Assembly: GCA_026987085.1 (NCBI GenBank)
Contig: JALSNH010000097.1
Coordinates: 1 to 14,540, forward strand
DNA length: 14,540 bases
DNA from: Aquificota bacterium
GTDB taxonomy: Bacteria; Aquificota; Aquificia; Aquificales; QOAS01
Direction: 5' to 3'
Numbering within the stretch: the stretch's first letter is position 1; every line of letters starts with the position of its first letter. Made by a program: the position numbers and the translations under genes. Below are positions 1 through 7,149 of the stretch, piece after piece. A model generated the notes under the pieces. It saw nothing but the letters and a program-made list of their open reading frames with translations. It searched no databases and had not been told where the DNA came from.

Positions 1-114
1 GCTATAGCCGCTTTGATAGCTTTTAAAAACCGCCGCTGGTTTTATTTCCTTCTTTTTTTCATCCTTATATGGGTTCTTCTGTTTATTACCATTTTCGGTA
101 AAAGTGCCGAGTAA
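1..114 (+). CDS. C-terminal end of an unidentified membrane protein (5' truncated)
   Basis: The first reading frame is open from base 1 to a TAA at 112-114, giving 37 residues; the other two frames hit stops within a few codons. The visible peptide has a short hydrophobic start, a basic KNRR break, then about 20 very hydrophobic residues rich in Phe, Leu and Ile (roughly residues 13-32) and a short polar tail ending KSAE. This fits a last transmembrane helix with a few residues after it. The family cannot be recognised from this fragment. The gene ends 80 bp before trmFO and lies on the same strand, so the two could be co-transcribed. No terminator hairpin is visible between them. Confidence 0.55.
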   Translation, partial: AIAALIAFKNRRWFYFLLFFILIWVLLFITIFGKSAE

Positions 115-194
115 AAGTCCCTTTTATTGGAACCTTTTATCTTTTCTTCCCATTGGTTTAAAACTTTCAAAAAACTCTTAAATTAAGAAGCTGA

Positions 195-1517
195 ATGGAA
201 AAAGCTAAGGTAGCTGTTATCGGTGGAGGATTGGCCGGTTCTGAAGCGGCAAACAGGCTGGCTAAGGAAGGTTTCAAGGTTGACCTATACGAAATGCGGC
301 CTAAAAAGATGACACCGGCCCATAAAACAGGTAAATTGGCAGAGCTCGTATGTTCAAACTCTTTAGGTGGAAAAGAAATAACTACCGGTAGCGGCCTTTT
401 AAAGGCGGAGATGGAAAAGCTCGGTTCGTTGATTTTGGAGGCCGCTAAACAGGCTGAAGTTCCTGCTGGCGGGGCTTTGGCCGTAGACCGCAATATTTTT
501 AGTTCCTATATAACCCAAAAATTGGAGGAAAATTCCAACATAAACCTAATTAGGGAAGAAGTAAAAAAGCTCCCTTTAGGTGATTACGATGTTGTAATAG
601 TCGCTACGGGGCCTTTAACTTCCGAAGATCTTACCGAGGATATTAAAGAAAAGCTGGGAGCGGATAGGTATCTCTACTTTTACGATGCCATAGCTCCCAT
701 AGTGGATGCAGAAACGGTAGATTTTTCCAAAGGTTGGTGGGGTAGCCGCTACAACAAAGGTGGAGCGGATTACTTTAATTGCCCCCTTACAAAAGAGGAG
801 TATGAAAGGTTTGTAGAGGAACTTTTAAAAGCGGAAAAGGTTATTCCTAAAGATTTTGAGGGAGCTTGCTACTTTGAAGGCTGCATGCCTATAGAGGTTA
901 TGGCCGAAAGGGGAAAGGATACCCTCCGATATGGGCCTATGAAACCGGTCGGTCTTATAGACCCTCGAACCGGTAAGGAACCCTACGCGGTTGTTCAACT
1001 AAGAAAGGAAAATAAAGAGGGAACGCTCCTCTCATTGGTGGGTTTTCAGACTAAATTAACCTACCCCGAACAGAAGAGGGTATTTAGACTTATCCCCTGT
1101 TTGGAAAAGGCAAAATTCGTCCGTTTGGGGTCCATACATAGAAATACCTTCCTTCAAAGTAATAGGCTTTTAAAACCAACCTTGCAGAGTAAAAAGTATC
1201 CAAATCTCCTATTTGCGGGACAGATTACCGGTGTTGAAGGTTATGTAGCCTCCGCCGCCACCGGTATAGTTGCCGGTATAAACGCCGCACGGCTATTAAG
1301 AGATGAAGAGCCTTTGGAGTTTCCCAAAGAAACTATGATAGGAGCCCTTCTTAACTACATAACAACCAAAGAGGGTGAACTCCAACCTATGAACCCCGTT
1401 TTCGGTCTTTTACCACCTTTACCCAAAAAGGTTAGAAATAAAAAATTAAAAAAGCAACTTATGGCAGAAAGGGCTCTAAAAAAAATGGAGGAATTTAAAG
1501 AAAGGTTTAACCTTTAA
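195..1517 (+). CDS. trmFO: methylenetetrahydrofolate-tRNA-(uracil-5-)-methyltransferase TrmFO
   Basis: TrmFO is a cytosolic FAD enzyme that makes 5-methyluridine at position 54 of the tRNA T-loop, using methylenetetrahydrofolate as carbon donor and reduced flavin, rather than S-adenosylmethionine. The 440-residue length is typical. An N-terminal dinucleotide-binding motif VAVIGGGLAGSEAA (residues 7-20) is followed by the family signature LYEMRPKKMTPAH. Cys53 in AELVCSNS and Cys230 in FEGCMPIE match the two conserved family cysteines. A second glycine-rich motif, FAGQITGVEGY, lies near residue 340, where the FAD site closes. No good Shine-Dalgarno sequence precedes the ATG, but that start fits the flavin motif position. 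It is convergent with the thioredoxin-like gene, with only 4 bp between the stop codons. Confidence 0.96.
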   Translation: MEKAKVAVIGGGLAGSEAANRLAKEGFKVDLYEMRPKKMTPAHKTGKLAELVCSNSLGGKEITTGSGLLKAEMEKLGSLILEAAKQAEVPAGGALAVDRNIFSSYITQKLEENSNINLIREEVKKLPLGDYDVVIVATGPLTSEDLTEDIKEKLGADRYLYFYDAIAPIVDAETVDFSKGWWGSRYNKGGADYFNCPLTKEEYERFVEELLKAEKVIPKDFEGACYFEGCMPIEVMAERGKDTLRYGPMKPVGLIDPRTGKEPYAVVQLRKENKEGTLLSLVGFQTKLTYPEQKRVFRLIPCLEKAKFVRLGSIHRNTFLQSNRLLKPTLQSKKYPNLLFAGQITGVEGYVASAATGIVAGINAARLLRDEEPLEFPKETMIGALLNYITTKEGELQPMNPVFGLLPPLPKKVRNKKLKKQLMAERALKKMEEFKERFNL

Positions 1518-1521
1518 AGTT

Positions 1522-1971
1522 TTAATTTTGCTTTAATACCTTCACTATTTTGTCGGAGGTAGCAAAGGCGGTGAAGTATCCGACAATAGTTCTATTTTTT
1601 AAAACTACAACCGTAGGTAAAACAGAAACCCTAAAAATCGCGGCAAAAAGTCTTCCTTTTTTGGTTCTAATATCAAACTCATAAATCTTCAAGTTCTTAG
1701 GAAGTTTTTTAATCTCCTCCTTCTGTTTTGAACACAATTTACAATTGGGACCTAAAAAATAAATTACAACTTCTCCTTTTTTAGGAATATTTAAAGGTAT
1801 TGAAACCCTTTTTTGGTTTGGAAGGTTAACCAAATCCTCTACCCGCTTCCCTATTAAATGTTTTGTATAAGAAAGCATTTTTTTAAATTTCCACCACCGG
1901 TAAAATGCAAATCCGGCAACCGCTAAGGTAAGAACCAAGAGAATTAAAAACAAAATTTCCCAAAGGCTCAT
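1522..1971 (-). CDS. membrane-anchored thioredoxin-like protein with CXXC motif
   Basis: This 149-residue protein begins with one strong hydrophobic segment (about residues 5-24) followed by basic residues (RWWKFKK). That is consistent with an N-terminal membrane anchor, and by family analogy the soluble domain would face the periplasm. The rest resembles a short TlpA/thioredoxin fold. A beta strand (EVVIYFL) leads into GPNCKLCSKQ with the CXXC pair Cys77-Cys80, and VLPTVVVL carries the expected cis-proline at Pro119, followed by the NRTIVGYF hairpin. This suggests thiol-disulfide exchange, perhaps in cytochrome c or envelope protein maturation. No cytochrome biogenesis gene is adjacent, so the partner is unknown. 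It is transcribed away from lysC with 48 bp between the starts. No Shine-Dalgarno is visible, but a -10-like TAATAT lies 10 bp before the ATG. Confidence 0.8.
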   Translation of the reverse strand: MSLWEILFLILLVLTLAVAGFAFYRWWKFKKMLSYTKHLIGKRVEDLVNLPNQKRVSIPLNIPKKGEVVIYFLGPNCKLCSKQKEEIKKLPKNLKIYEFDIRTKKGRLFAAIFRVSVLPTVVVLKNRTIVGYFTAFATSDKIVKVLKQN

Positions 1972-1981
1972 AAGTGGTAGT

Positions 1982-1987
1982 ATATTA
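1982..1987 (-). promoter_or_regulatory. putative -10 element for the thioredoxin-like gene
   Basis: On the minus strand the hexamer reads TAATAT, with 10 bp between it and the ATG. Transcription starting 6-7 bases downstream would give a nearly leaderless mRNA. No convincing -35 is visible. In AT-rich DNA such a hexamer is common by chance. Confidence 0.3.
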
Positions 1988-2001
1988 TTGGGACAAATTG
2001 T

Positions 2002-2007
2002 TAGAAT
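2002..2007 (+). promoter_or_regulatory. putative -10 element for lysC
   Basis: TAGAAT sits 12 bp before the lysC ATG in the 48-bp divergent spacer. The bases next to the start are pyrimidine-rich (CCCTCCC) and hold no Shine-Dalgarno, so a very short leader is likely. No clear -35 was found. Confidence 0.33.
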
Positions 2008-2019
2008 TTTACCCTCCCA

Positions 2020-3264
2020 ATGGCCCTAATTGTTCAAAAGTTTGGGGGAACCTCCGTAGGTAGTTTGGAAAGAATAGAGAACGCAGCAAGAAAAGTTGCA
2101 AAGGCTAAAGATGCGGGGCACGACGTGGTAGTTGTTTCCTCCGCTATGGCGGGAACAACCGACCGTTTAATTTCTATGGCTAAACAGGTTCAAGAGATAC
2201 CCAACCCCCGCGAGCTCGATATGCTTCTGGCGACCGGCGAACAGCAGGCCATAGCCCTTTTTGCTATGACCTTGCAAAAAATGGGTTATAAGGCTGTTTC
2301 CCTTTGCGGTTGGCAGGTGCCGGTCATTACCGACGACGTCCATACCAAAGCCCGTATAAAGGAGATACACACCAAAAAACTGAAAGAACTTTTGGCAAAA
2401 GGCTATATTCCTATAGTGGCGGGATTTCAAGGTATAACCAAAAATGGTGAAATAACCACCCTTGGAAGAGGAGGGTCCGATACCTCGGCTGTAGCTCTGG
2501 CTGCCGCACTTAATGCTGACGTTTGCGAAATATACACCGATGTGGACGGGATATATACCGCCGACCCGAGGATAGTTCCCAACGCAAAAAAGATAAAAAA
2601 AATTTCCTACGAGGAAATGCTCGAACTTGCCTCACTTGGGGCGAAAGTTATGCAGATAAGGAGCGTGGAGTTCGGGTCCAAATACGGTGTTAGAATACAC
2701 GTGAGAAGTTCTTTTAAGGACGAAGAAGGTAGTTGGATAGTTCCGGAGGAGGAAATTATGGAAAAGGTTGCCGTTAGAGGTATTACCTCCAGTGATAAAG
2801 AGGTGCAATTTACAGTTGTTAAGGTTCCCGACCAACCCGGTATAGCGGCAAAAATTTTTAAAGCTTTGGGTGATGCCCATATAGCGGTTGATATGATTGT
2901 TCAAACCGTTTCGGTTAACGGTTATACCGATATGTCCTTCACTGTTCCGGAGAACGATGCTGCAATTGCAAAAGAGATTGTTGAAAAGGTTGCTAAAGAT
3001 ATCGGTGCGGAGAAGGTATTAATGGACTCAAATGTTGCAAAAATTTCGGTCGTAGGTCTCGGTATGAGAAGCGCTTACGGTGTGGCGGGAAAAATGTTCG
3101 ATATACTTGCCAAACATAATATAAATATCAAGGCAATTTCCACCTCCGAAATAAGAATTTCCTGTCTTATCGATAGGAAATTTACAGAGTTGGCGGTTAG
3201 AGCTTTGCACGAAGCCTTTATCGAAGATGAGAATATAAATTTCGTAAGCAATGGAAGTTCTTGA
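2020..3264 (+). CDS. lysC: aspartate kinase, ACT-regulated (alpha subunit)
   Basis: Aspartate kinase phosphorylates L-aspartate with ATP, the first step to lysine, threonine and methionine. The 414-residue length is that of monofunctional enzymes. The N-terminal amino-acid kinase domain shows KFGGTSVG (7-14), [15 protein letters not shown], the [12 protein letters not shown] substrate/nucleotide loop (146-157) and [13 protein letters not shown] (172-184). Two ACT domains follow (about 262-330 and 343-405), including [12 protein letters not shown] and the [12 protein letters not shown] strand typical of feedback-inhibited enzymes, so inhibition by lysine and/or threonine is expected. The main start lacks a Shine-Dalgarno sequence, while an in-frame internal ATG has a strong one (see the nested feature). 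hemA follows on the same strand after 67 bp. asd, the next pathway enzyme, lies about 7 kb away and is not co-transcribed. Confidence 0.96.
   Translation: MALIVQKFGGTSVGSLERIENAARKVAKAKDAGHDVVVVSSAMAGTTDRLISMAKQVQEIPNPRELDMLLATGEQQAIALFAMTLQKMGYKAVSLCGWQVPVITDDVHTKARIKEIHTKKLKELLAKGYIPIVAGFQGITKNGEITTLGRGGSDTSAVALAAALNADVCEIYTDVDGIYTADPRIVPNAKKIKKISYEEMLELASLGAKVMQIRSVEFGSKYGVRIHVRSSFKDEEGSWIVPEEEIMEKVAVRGITSSDKEVQFTVVKVPDQPGIAAKIFKALGDAHIAVDMIVQTVSVNGYTDMSFTVPENDAAIAKEIVEKVAKDIGAEKVLMDSNVAKISVVGLGMRSAYGVAGKMFDILAKHNINIKAISTSEIRISCLIDRKFTELAVRALHEAFIEDENINFVSNGSS
2758..3264 (+). CDS. lysC: probable nested aspartate kinase beta subunit (internal in-frame start)
   Basis: Codon 247 of lysC is an ATG in the same frame. 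GGAGGAGG (2745-2752) lies 5 bases before it, one of the two strongest ribosome sites in the window. Initiation here would give 168 residues covering only the two ACT regulatory domains. Known aspartate kinases of Bacillus, Corynebacterium and Thermus are alpha2beta2 enzymes whose beta subunit comes from just such an internal start. The position and length match that pattern closely. One caution is that the purine-rich stretch also encodes Pro-Glu-Glu-Glu and could arise from codon content alone. Confidence 0.5.
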   Translation: MEKVAVRGITSSDKEVQFTVVKVPDQPGIAAKIFKALGDAHIAVDMIVQTVSVNGYTDMSFTVPENDAAIAKEIVEKVAKDIGAEKVLMDSNVAKISVVGLGMRSAYGVAGKMFDILAKHNINIKAISTSEIRISCLIDRKFTELAVRALHEAFIEDENINFVSNGSS

Positions 3265-3312
3265 AAGTCCCGTTAATTTGCTTTTTTCTTAAAGTTTCTA
3301 GTTTATTAATAT

Positions 3313-3318
3313 TAGAAT
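3313..3318 (+). promoter_or_regulatory. putative -10 element for hemA
   Basis: TAGAAT, identical to the hexamer before lysC, ends 13 bp before the hemA ATG. The intervening bases contain no Shine-Dalgarno. No -35 at normal spacing is convincing. Confidence 0.3.
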
Positions 3319-3331
3319 AGTTTCCAATTCG

Positions 3332-4564
3332 ATGACGCCCTCTATAATTGCTGTAGGTATAAATCACCTAACAGCCCCAGTAGAATTAAGAGAACTTTTT
3401 GCATGCAAACCCAATAAGGAGGGCGTCCTTGAAGAGCTATCTTACCTTTCAAACCTTCCCTATGTAGAAGAAATAGTCCTTCTCTCAACCTGCAATAGGG
3501 TTGAAATATACGCAGTCCTAAACAAGGAAGAAAAATACAAAGACCTTATAAAGGAATTTATAAAACTTAAACTGGGAAAAGTGGAAGATGAATATTTAGA
3601 CCTCTTTTTTGTCAAGAAAGGACTGCCGGCAATAGAACATATCTTTTCCGTACCGGCAGGACTCGCTTCTATGGTTTTAGGAGAAAATCAGATAGTTTCC
3701 CAATTCAAAGAAGCTTTTAAAATAGCCAAAAAACAAGGAACCGTTGGAAAAATCCTAAATAGACTTTATCAATTTGCTCTAAAAGCCGCGAAGCGGGTAA
3801 GAAGTGAAACCGAAATTTCCAAAACTCCCGTTTCCGTAAGCTACATAGCGGTATTACTGGCTAAAAAGGTCTTTGGAGATTTGGAAAACAAAAAAGTATT
3901 GGTAGTAGGGGCGGGAGAGATGGCCGAACTTACCGCCCTATACCTAAAAGAGGAAAAGGCCAAAATTTTTATTACAAACCGAACCCTTTCAAAAGCTTTG
4001 GAATTGGCCAAAAAGATGGATGCCAATGTCATTAAATGGGAGGATTTTAAAAGTTTCCTTTCGGAGGTAGATATCGCTATATTCTCTACCTCAGCAGAAA
4101 ATTATATCTTTACAAAACGTGACGCGGAAAAGATTTTCTTAAAAAAAGATACTCCAACAGTTTTGATAGATATCTCCGTTCCTCGGAATGTGGAACCTTC
4201 TATTAGAAAATTCACAAATGTATTCCTTTTTAATATCGACGATCTTAGAAAGATCGTTCAAAAAAATCTTCAAACCCGAAAAAAAGAAGCCCAAAAAGGG
4301 CTCCTTATAGTAAAAGAAGAAGCACAAAAATTTCTAAAAGAGTTGGAAAATTTGTTCATAGGAAACCTTATAAGGGAACTAAAAGAAACTGTTGACCTCT
4401 TGGCGGAACTCTCCTGTAAGGAGGACCCTCAACGGAGTTTGGAGCTATTTAAAAACCGTATCCTTTCGGGGTTATTTAGCACGGTGAAGGAAAACCCTTC
4501 GGTGGGTTCCGAAATTTTAAGAAACCTCCAAAAGGTTTTAAAAGATTTAAAGGAACGGATTTAG
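3332..4564 (+). CDS. hemA: glutamyl-tRNA reductase
   Basis: HemA reduces glutamyl-tRNA(Glu) to glutamate-1-semialdehyde with NADPH, the committed step of the C5 route to heme and other tetrapyrroles. The 410-residue length is typical. The catalytic Cys54 lies in LLSTCNRVEIYA, and LASMVLGENQIVSQFKEAF (111-129) is the conserved substrate-domain helix. A Rossmann NADPH domain opens with VLVVGAGEMAEL (189-200) and continues with the ITNRTLSKA strand. A C-terminal helical region (about 310-410) corresponds to the dimerisation domain. It has no heme-biosynthesis neighbour here. Its last four bases overlap the end of the convergent pyrF gene. Confidence 0.96.
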   Translation: MTPSIIAVGINHLTAPVELRELFACKPNKEGVLEELSYLSNLPYVEEIVLLSTCNRVEIYAVLNKEEKYKDLIKEFIKLKLGKVEDEYLDLFFVKKGLPAIEHIFSVPAGLASMVLGENQIVSQFKEAFKIAKKQGTVGKILNRLYQFALKAAKRVRSETEISKTPVSVSYIAVLLAKKVFGDLENKKVLVVGAGEMAELTALYLKEEKAKIFITNRTLSKALELAKKMDANVIKWEDFKSFLSEVDIAIFSTSAENYIFTKRDAEKIFLKKDTPTVLIDISVPRNVEPSIRKFTNVFLFNIDDLRKIVQKNLQTRKKEAQKGLLIVKEEAQKFLKELENLFIGNLIRELKETVDLLAELSCKEDPQRSLELFKNRILSGLFSTVKENPSVGSEILRNLQKVLKDLKERI

Positions 4565-5244
4565 TAGCCCATTATTTTAAGAATCTCCTCAACAACCTTA
4601 ATAGGTTTTTCGGCGTTAAGAATAGGACGGCCCACAACAAGCATATCGGCTCCCCGATCTAAAGCCTCTTCGGGTGTGGCTACCCTTTTTTGATCATCGT
4701 TAATGTTTTTTTTCAATCTTATACCGGGAACAACTGCTATAAAATCTTTGCCCAGTTCCCTCTTTAAAAACTCAACCTCATGAGCGGAGCAAACCAAACC
4801 GTCGCATCCGCCTTCTAAAGCGGCTTTTGCCAATCTAAGAACAAATTCCTCTTTACCCAAATTGGTGCCAATAAATTCGAGATAATCGCTTCCATGGGAA
4901 GTTAGCAAAGTTACCCCCAAAAGCTTTGTATCTCCCTTTACCTCCGAAGCAGCTTTTACCATTTCAATACCACCCAAGGTGTGGAGGGTGAGGTAATTTA
5001 CACCTAAATTGGAAGCCTCCTTTACACCATTCCTAACGGTGTTGGGTATATCGTGCAATTTAAGGTCTAAGAAAATCTCACCATTGCCGGAAATTTCCTT
5101 TATTTCGTCAACTACGGAAGGTCCAAAGGGTAAAAACAACCTATAGCCGATTTTGTAGACCAAAGGATACCCTTTCAAGGCTCTTACTAAATCCCTCACC
5201 TTTTGGAGGCCTGTATCCAAAGCCAAACATAGTTTTGGTTGCAT
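4561..5244 (-). CDS. pyrF: orotidine 5'-phosphate decarboxylase
   Basis: PyrF converts OMP to UMP in the last step of de novo pyrimidine synthesis. The 227-residue single domain fits the class I family. The catalytic Lys/Asp network is visible: Lys31 in LVYKIG, then Asp60, Lys62 and Asp65 in FLDLKLHDIPNTV. The phosphate-binding elements VVPGIRL (171-177) and MLVVGRPI (201-208, Arg206) follow. The gene stands alone with no other pyr gene nearby. It is convergent with hemA, whose stop codon it overlaps by 4 bp, and diverges from uppP across a short spacer with a small TTCCC/GGGAA dyad (5256-5269). No clear Shine-Dalgarno precedes the ATG. Confidence 0.96.
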   Translation of the reverse strand: MQPKLCLALDTGLQKVRDLVRALKGYPLVYKIGYRLFLPFGPSVVDEIKEISGNGEIFLDLKLHDIPNTVRNGVKEASNLGVNYLTLHTLGGIEMVKAASEVKGDTKLLGVTLLTSHGSDYLEFIGTNLGKEEFVLRLAKAALEGGCDGLVCSAHEVEFLKRELGKDFIAVVPGIRLKKNINDDQKRVATPEEALDRGADMLVVGRPILNAEKPIKVVEEILKIMGY

Positions 5245-5299
5245 ATAGGAAAATTTTCCCAGAAGGGAATTTTACCAATTCCATATATTGCTAAAACTA

Positions 5300-6088
5300 A
5301 TGCATGTCTCGGATGCTGTTATCTTGGGAATAGTTGAAGGCTTAACGGAATTTTTACCCGTTTCCTCAACCGGGCATTTAATACTTGTTTCAACTCTACT
5401 AGGTCTAAAACAGACGGATTTTCAAAAAACTTTTGAAGTTGCAATACAACTAGGTTCCATTTTGGCGGTAGTTTTCCTCTTTTACCGCCGCTTATTTACC
5501 GATATAGAACTCTGGAAAAGAATTTTTGTAGCCTTTCTTCCTACAGGAGTTTTGGGATTTCTACTCTACAAATTCATTAAAGGCTACCTATTTAATCCCT
5601 TTGTAGTTGCTACCATGCTAATAATTGGAGGAATCGTTTTTATCCTTGTAGAGGTCTGGTTAAAAAAACACCCTCCTCAGGTTCACGATGAAGACCAAAT
5701 TCCCTATTGGAAGGCTTTTGCTATAGGTCTTTTCCAATCTTTGGCAATGATACCTGGAACTTCCCGTTCAGGTTCAACAATAATAGGGGGCCTATTATTG
5801 GGTCTAGATAGAAAAACCGCCGCGGAGTTTTCCTTTTTGCTGGCAGTTCCTACAATGTTTGCAGCCACAGGTTATGATGTTTTTAAACACCGCCATGAGT
5901 TTAATCTTGAAAATTGGAACCTTTTACTGGTTGGTTTTATAACCGCCTTTATCAGTGCTTTGATCGCCGTTAAATGGTTTTTGAACTTTATAAAAAAACA
6001 CAATTTTGTCCCCTTTGGAATCTACCGCATAGCACTCGGTTTACTCTTTCTCTTAATCTCCCTAATTGGTTCCATTAAATTTCACTAA
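5300..6088 (+). CDS. uppP: undecaprenyl-diphosphatase (UppP/BacA)
   Basis: This polytopic inner-membrane enzyme dephosphorylates undecaprenyl pyrophosphate so that the lipid carrier can be reused in peptidoglycan and surface polysaccharide synthesis; overproduction gives bacitracin resistance. The family signatures are intact: EGLTEFLPVSSTGHL near the start (counting from this ATG, Glu13, Glu17 and His26) and PGTSRSGSTI (Arg156). Six or more hydrophobic helices fill the rest, with a charged loop HPPQVHDEDQ in the middle. The frame also allows a TTG start at 5288, adding 4 residues and matching E. coli numbering of the catalytic residues. Neither start has a Shine-Dalgarno. ATG is preferred because TTG is rare and TATATT (5284-5289) lies 10 bp before this ATG. 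Confidence 0.94.
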   Translation: MHVSDAVILGIVEGLTEFLPVSSTGHLILVSTLLGLKQTDFQKTFEVAIQLGSILAVVFLFYRRLFTDIELWKRIFVAFLPTGVLGFLLYKFIKGYLFNPFVVATMLIIGGIVFILVEVWLKKHPPQVHDEDQIPYWKAFAIGLFQSLAMIPGTSRSGSTIIGGLLLGLDRKTAAEFSFLLAVPTMFAATGYDVFKHRHEFNLENWNLLLVGFITAFISALIAVKWFLNFIKKHNFVPFGIYRIALGLLFLLISLIGSIKFH

Positions 6089-6139
6089 CTCTTTCCACTT
6101 TTAATGTTTGTATTCAAATAACACCTTTTAAAACTTTTA

Positions 6140-6161
6140 AACCAACCGTTGGGTTATTTTT
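6140..6161 (+). terminator. possible weak intrinsic terminator after uppP
   Basis: About 50 bp after the uppP stop, CCAA-CCG-TTGG can form a short stem. Two further A-T pairs follow around one bulged G, and then ATTTTTA. The stem is short, so this is tentative. Confidence 0.35.
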
Positions 6162-6192
6162 ACGAACTACTTAATTTTACAAAAAACCGACC

Positions 6193-6240
6193 GGAAAGCT
6201 CTTCACTTTAGCGGGAAAAGTGTTATTTCACAGACTTTCC
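6193..6240 (+). other. nested inverted repeats upstream of the diiron protein gene
   Basis: GGAAAG (6193-6198) pairs with CTTTCC (6235-6240), and TCT (6200-6202) with AGA (6232-6234) around a bulged C. Inside, CACTTT (6204-6209) pairs with AAAGTG (6217-6222) around a 7-base loop. This lies about 80 bp before the ATG in a 230-bp non-coding gap, long for this window. It may be a leader RNA structure or a regulator binding site. The rest of 6089-6318 is AT-rich with no ORF. Confidence 0.35.
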
Positions 6241-6318
6241 ATAAAAATTCATCTTAAAAGTTTCAAGCACTAACTAATTTAAAATACTAGTTTTAATAAA
6301 CAAGATAAGGGAGCGGTT

Positions 6319-7125
6319 ATGTTTTTAAATAAAGAGAACATTCTTTTTGATAAAGAAGGACATCAATGTTTTCTTTTGGAAGATTACGGTCATGGAGAAA
6401 TGGTACAAGCTAATGTTTTCTTAATAGCGGATAATAAAAAGGGAATTTTACTTGACCCCGGTGGACATAAAGTTTTTAAACCACTTTTTTCCGATATATC
6501 GGAATTAATAGGTATTCAAAATTTAAAATACATATTTCTCTCCCACCAAGACCCCGATATTGTAGCCGGCCTAAACGGTTGGCTTATAACCACTAAGGCA
6601 ACAGCCCTTATTTCCAAATTGTGGATGAGGTTTATTCCCCACTACGGGTTAGATAGATATGTGGTTTCCCGTTTAAAACCGTTGGAAGATGAAGGAGGTA
6701 TTTTAAAACTCGGTAATAGCGAAATCTTTATTATTCCTGCCCACTTTATGCATTCACCTGGAAACTTCCAAATTTACGACCCGGTTTCGCAAATACTTTT
6801 CAGCGGAGATATGTTCTTCAGCTTCGGAATGGACTATATGTTTGTAAATCCTGGAGACGATATAGAAAAACACCTTAAAGAGTATGTAGAACCTTACGTA
6901 AAACGGTTTATGGGAGGAAAACAAATATTTAAACCTTATGCCCGCATGCTTAGAGAAATAGACGAGATTTTTGGTATAAAAATGATTGCTCCTCAACATG
7001 GAGCTATTATTAAAGGACACGACAATGTAATGAAAACTATTGAATGGATGGAAAATCTGGAAGCGGGCCCCGATATTATAGGCCCTGTCTTTAAAATTCC
7101 TAACAAACCCATTATTTTTGATTAA
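6319..7125 (+). CDS. ODP-like diiron oxygen-binding protein (stand-alone metallo-beta-lactamase domain)
   Basis: This 268-residue protein has the metallo-beta-lactamase fold used by flavodiiron proteins but lacks the flavodoxin domain. The likely metal ligands are His76, Asp78 and Asp80 in LSHQDPDI, His145 in HFMHSPGN, Asp164 in LFSGDMFF and His227 in APQHGAI. The first motif is HxDxD, not the HxExDH of oxygen-reducing flavodiiron enzymes. That pattern is characteristic of the ODP group described in Treponema denticola and Thermotoga, which binds O2 at a diiron site and serves in sensing rather than turnover. A sensing role here is inference, since no chemotaxis gene is adjacent. It has a real ribosome site, AAGGGAG (6307-6313) before the ATG, unlike most first genes here. 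No signal peptide is present, so it should be cytoplasmic. Confidence 0.85.
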   Translation: MFLNKENILFDKEGHQCFLLEDYGHGEMVQANVFLIADNKKGILLDPGGHKVFKPLFSDISELIGIQNLKYIFLSHQDPDIVAGLNGWLITTKATALISKLWMRFIPHYGLDRYVVSRLKPLEDEGGILKLGNSEIFIIPAHFMHSPGNFQIYDPVSQILFSGDMFFSFGMDYMFVNPGDDIEKHLKEYVEPYVKRFMGGKQIFKPYARMLREIDEIFGIKMIAPQHGAIIKGHDNVMKTIEWMENLEAGPDIIGPVFKIPNKPIIFD

Positions 7126-7149
7126 TCTTTTTTCAGAAAAAGAAAGATT
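7124..7149. terminator. possible bidirectional A/T hairpin between convergent genes
   Basis: AATCTTTTTT and AAAAAGAAAGATT face each other around CAG in the 23-bp gap between two convergent genes. The run of T on either strand could serve transcription from both sides. The stem has no G-C core, so efficiency is doubtful. Confidence 0.35.

Noticed and set aside
167..493. 108-codon minus-strand frame over the start of trmFO
   Set aside because: It is antisense to the FAD-binding and catalytic cysteine region of a well-conserved gene and resembles no family.
3265..3331. T-rich stretch after lysC considered as a terminator
   Set aside because: No inverted repeat with a credible stem precedes the T run.
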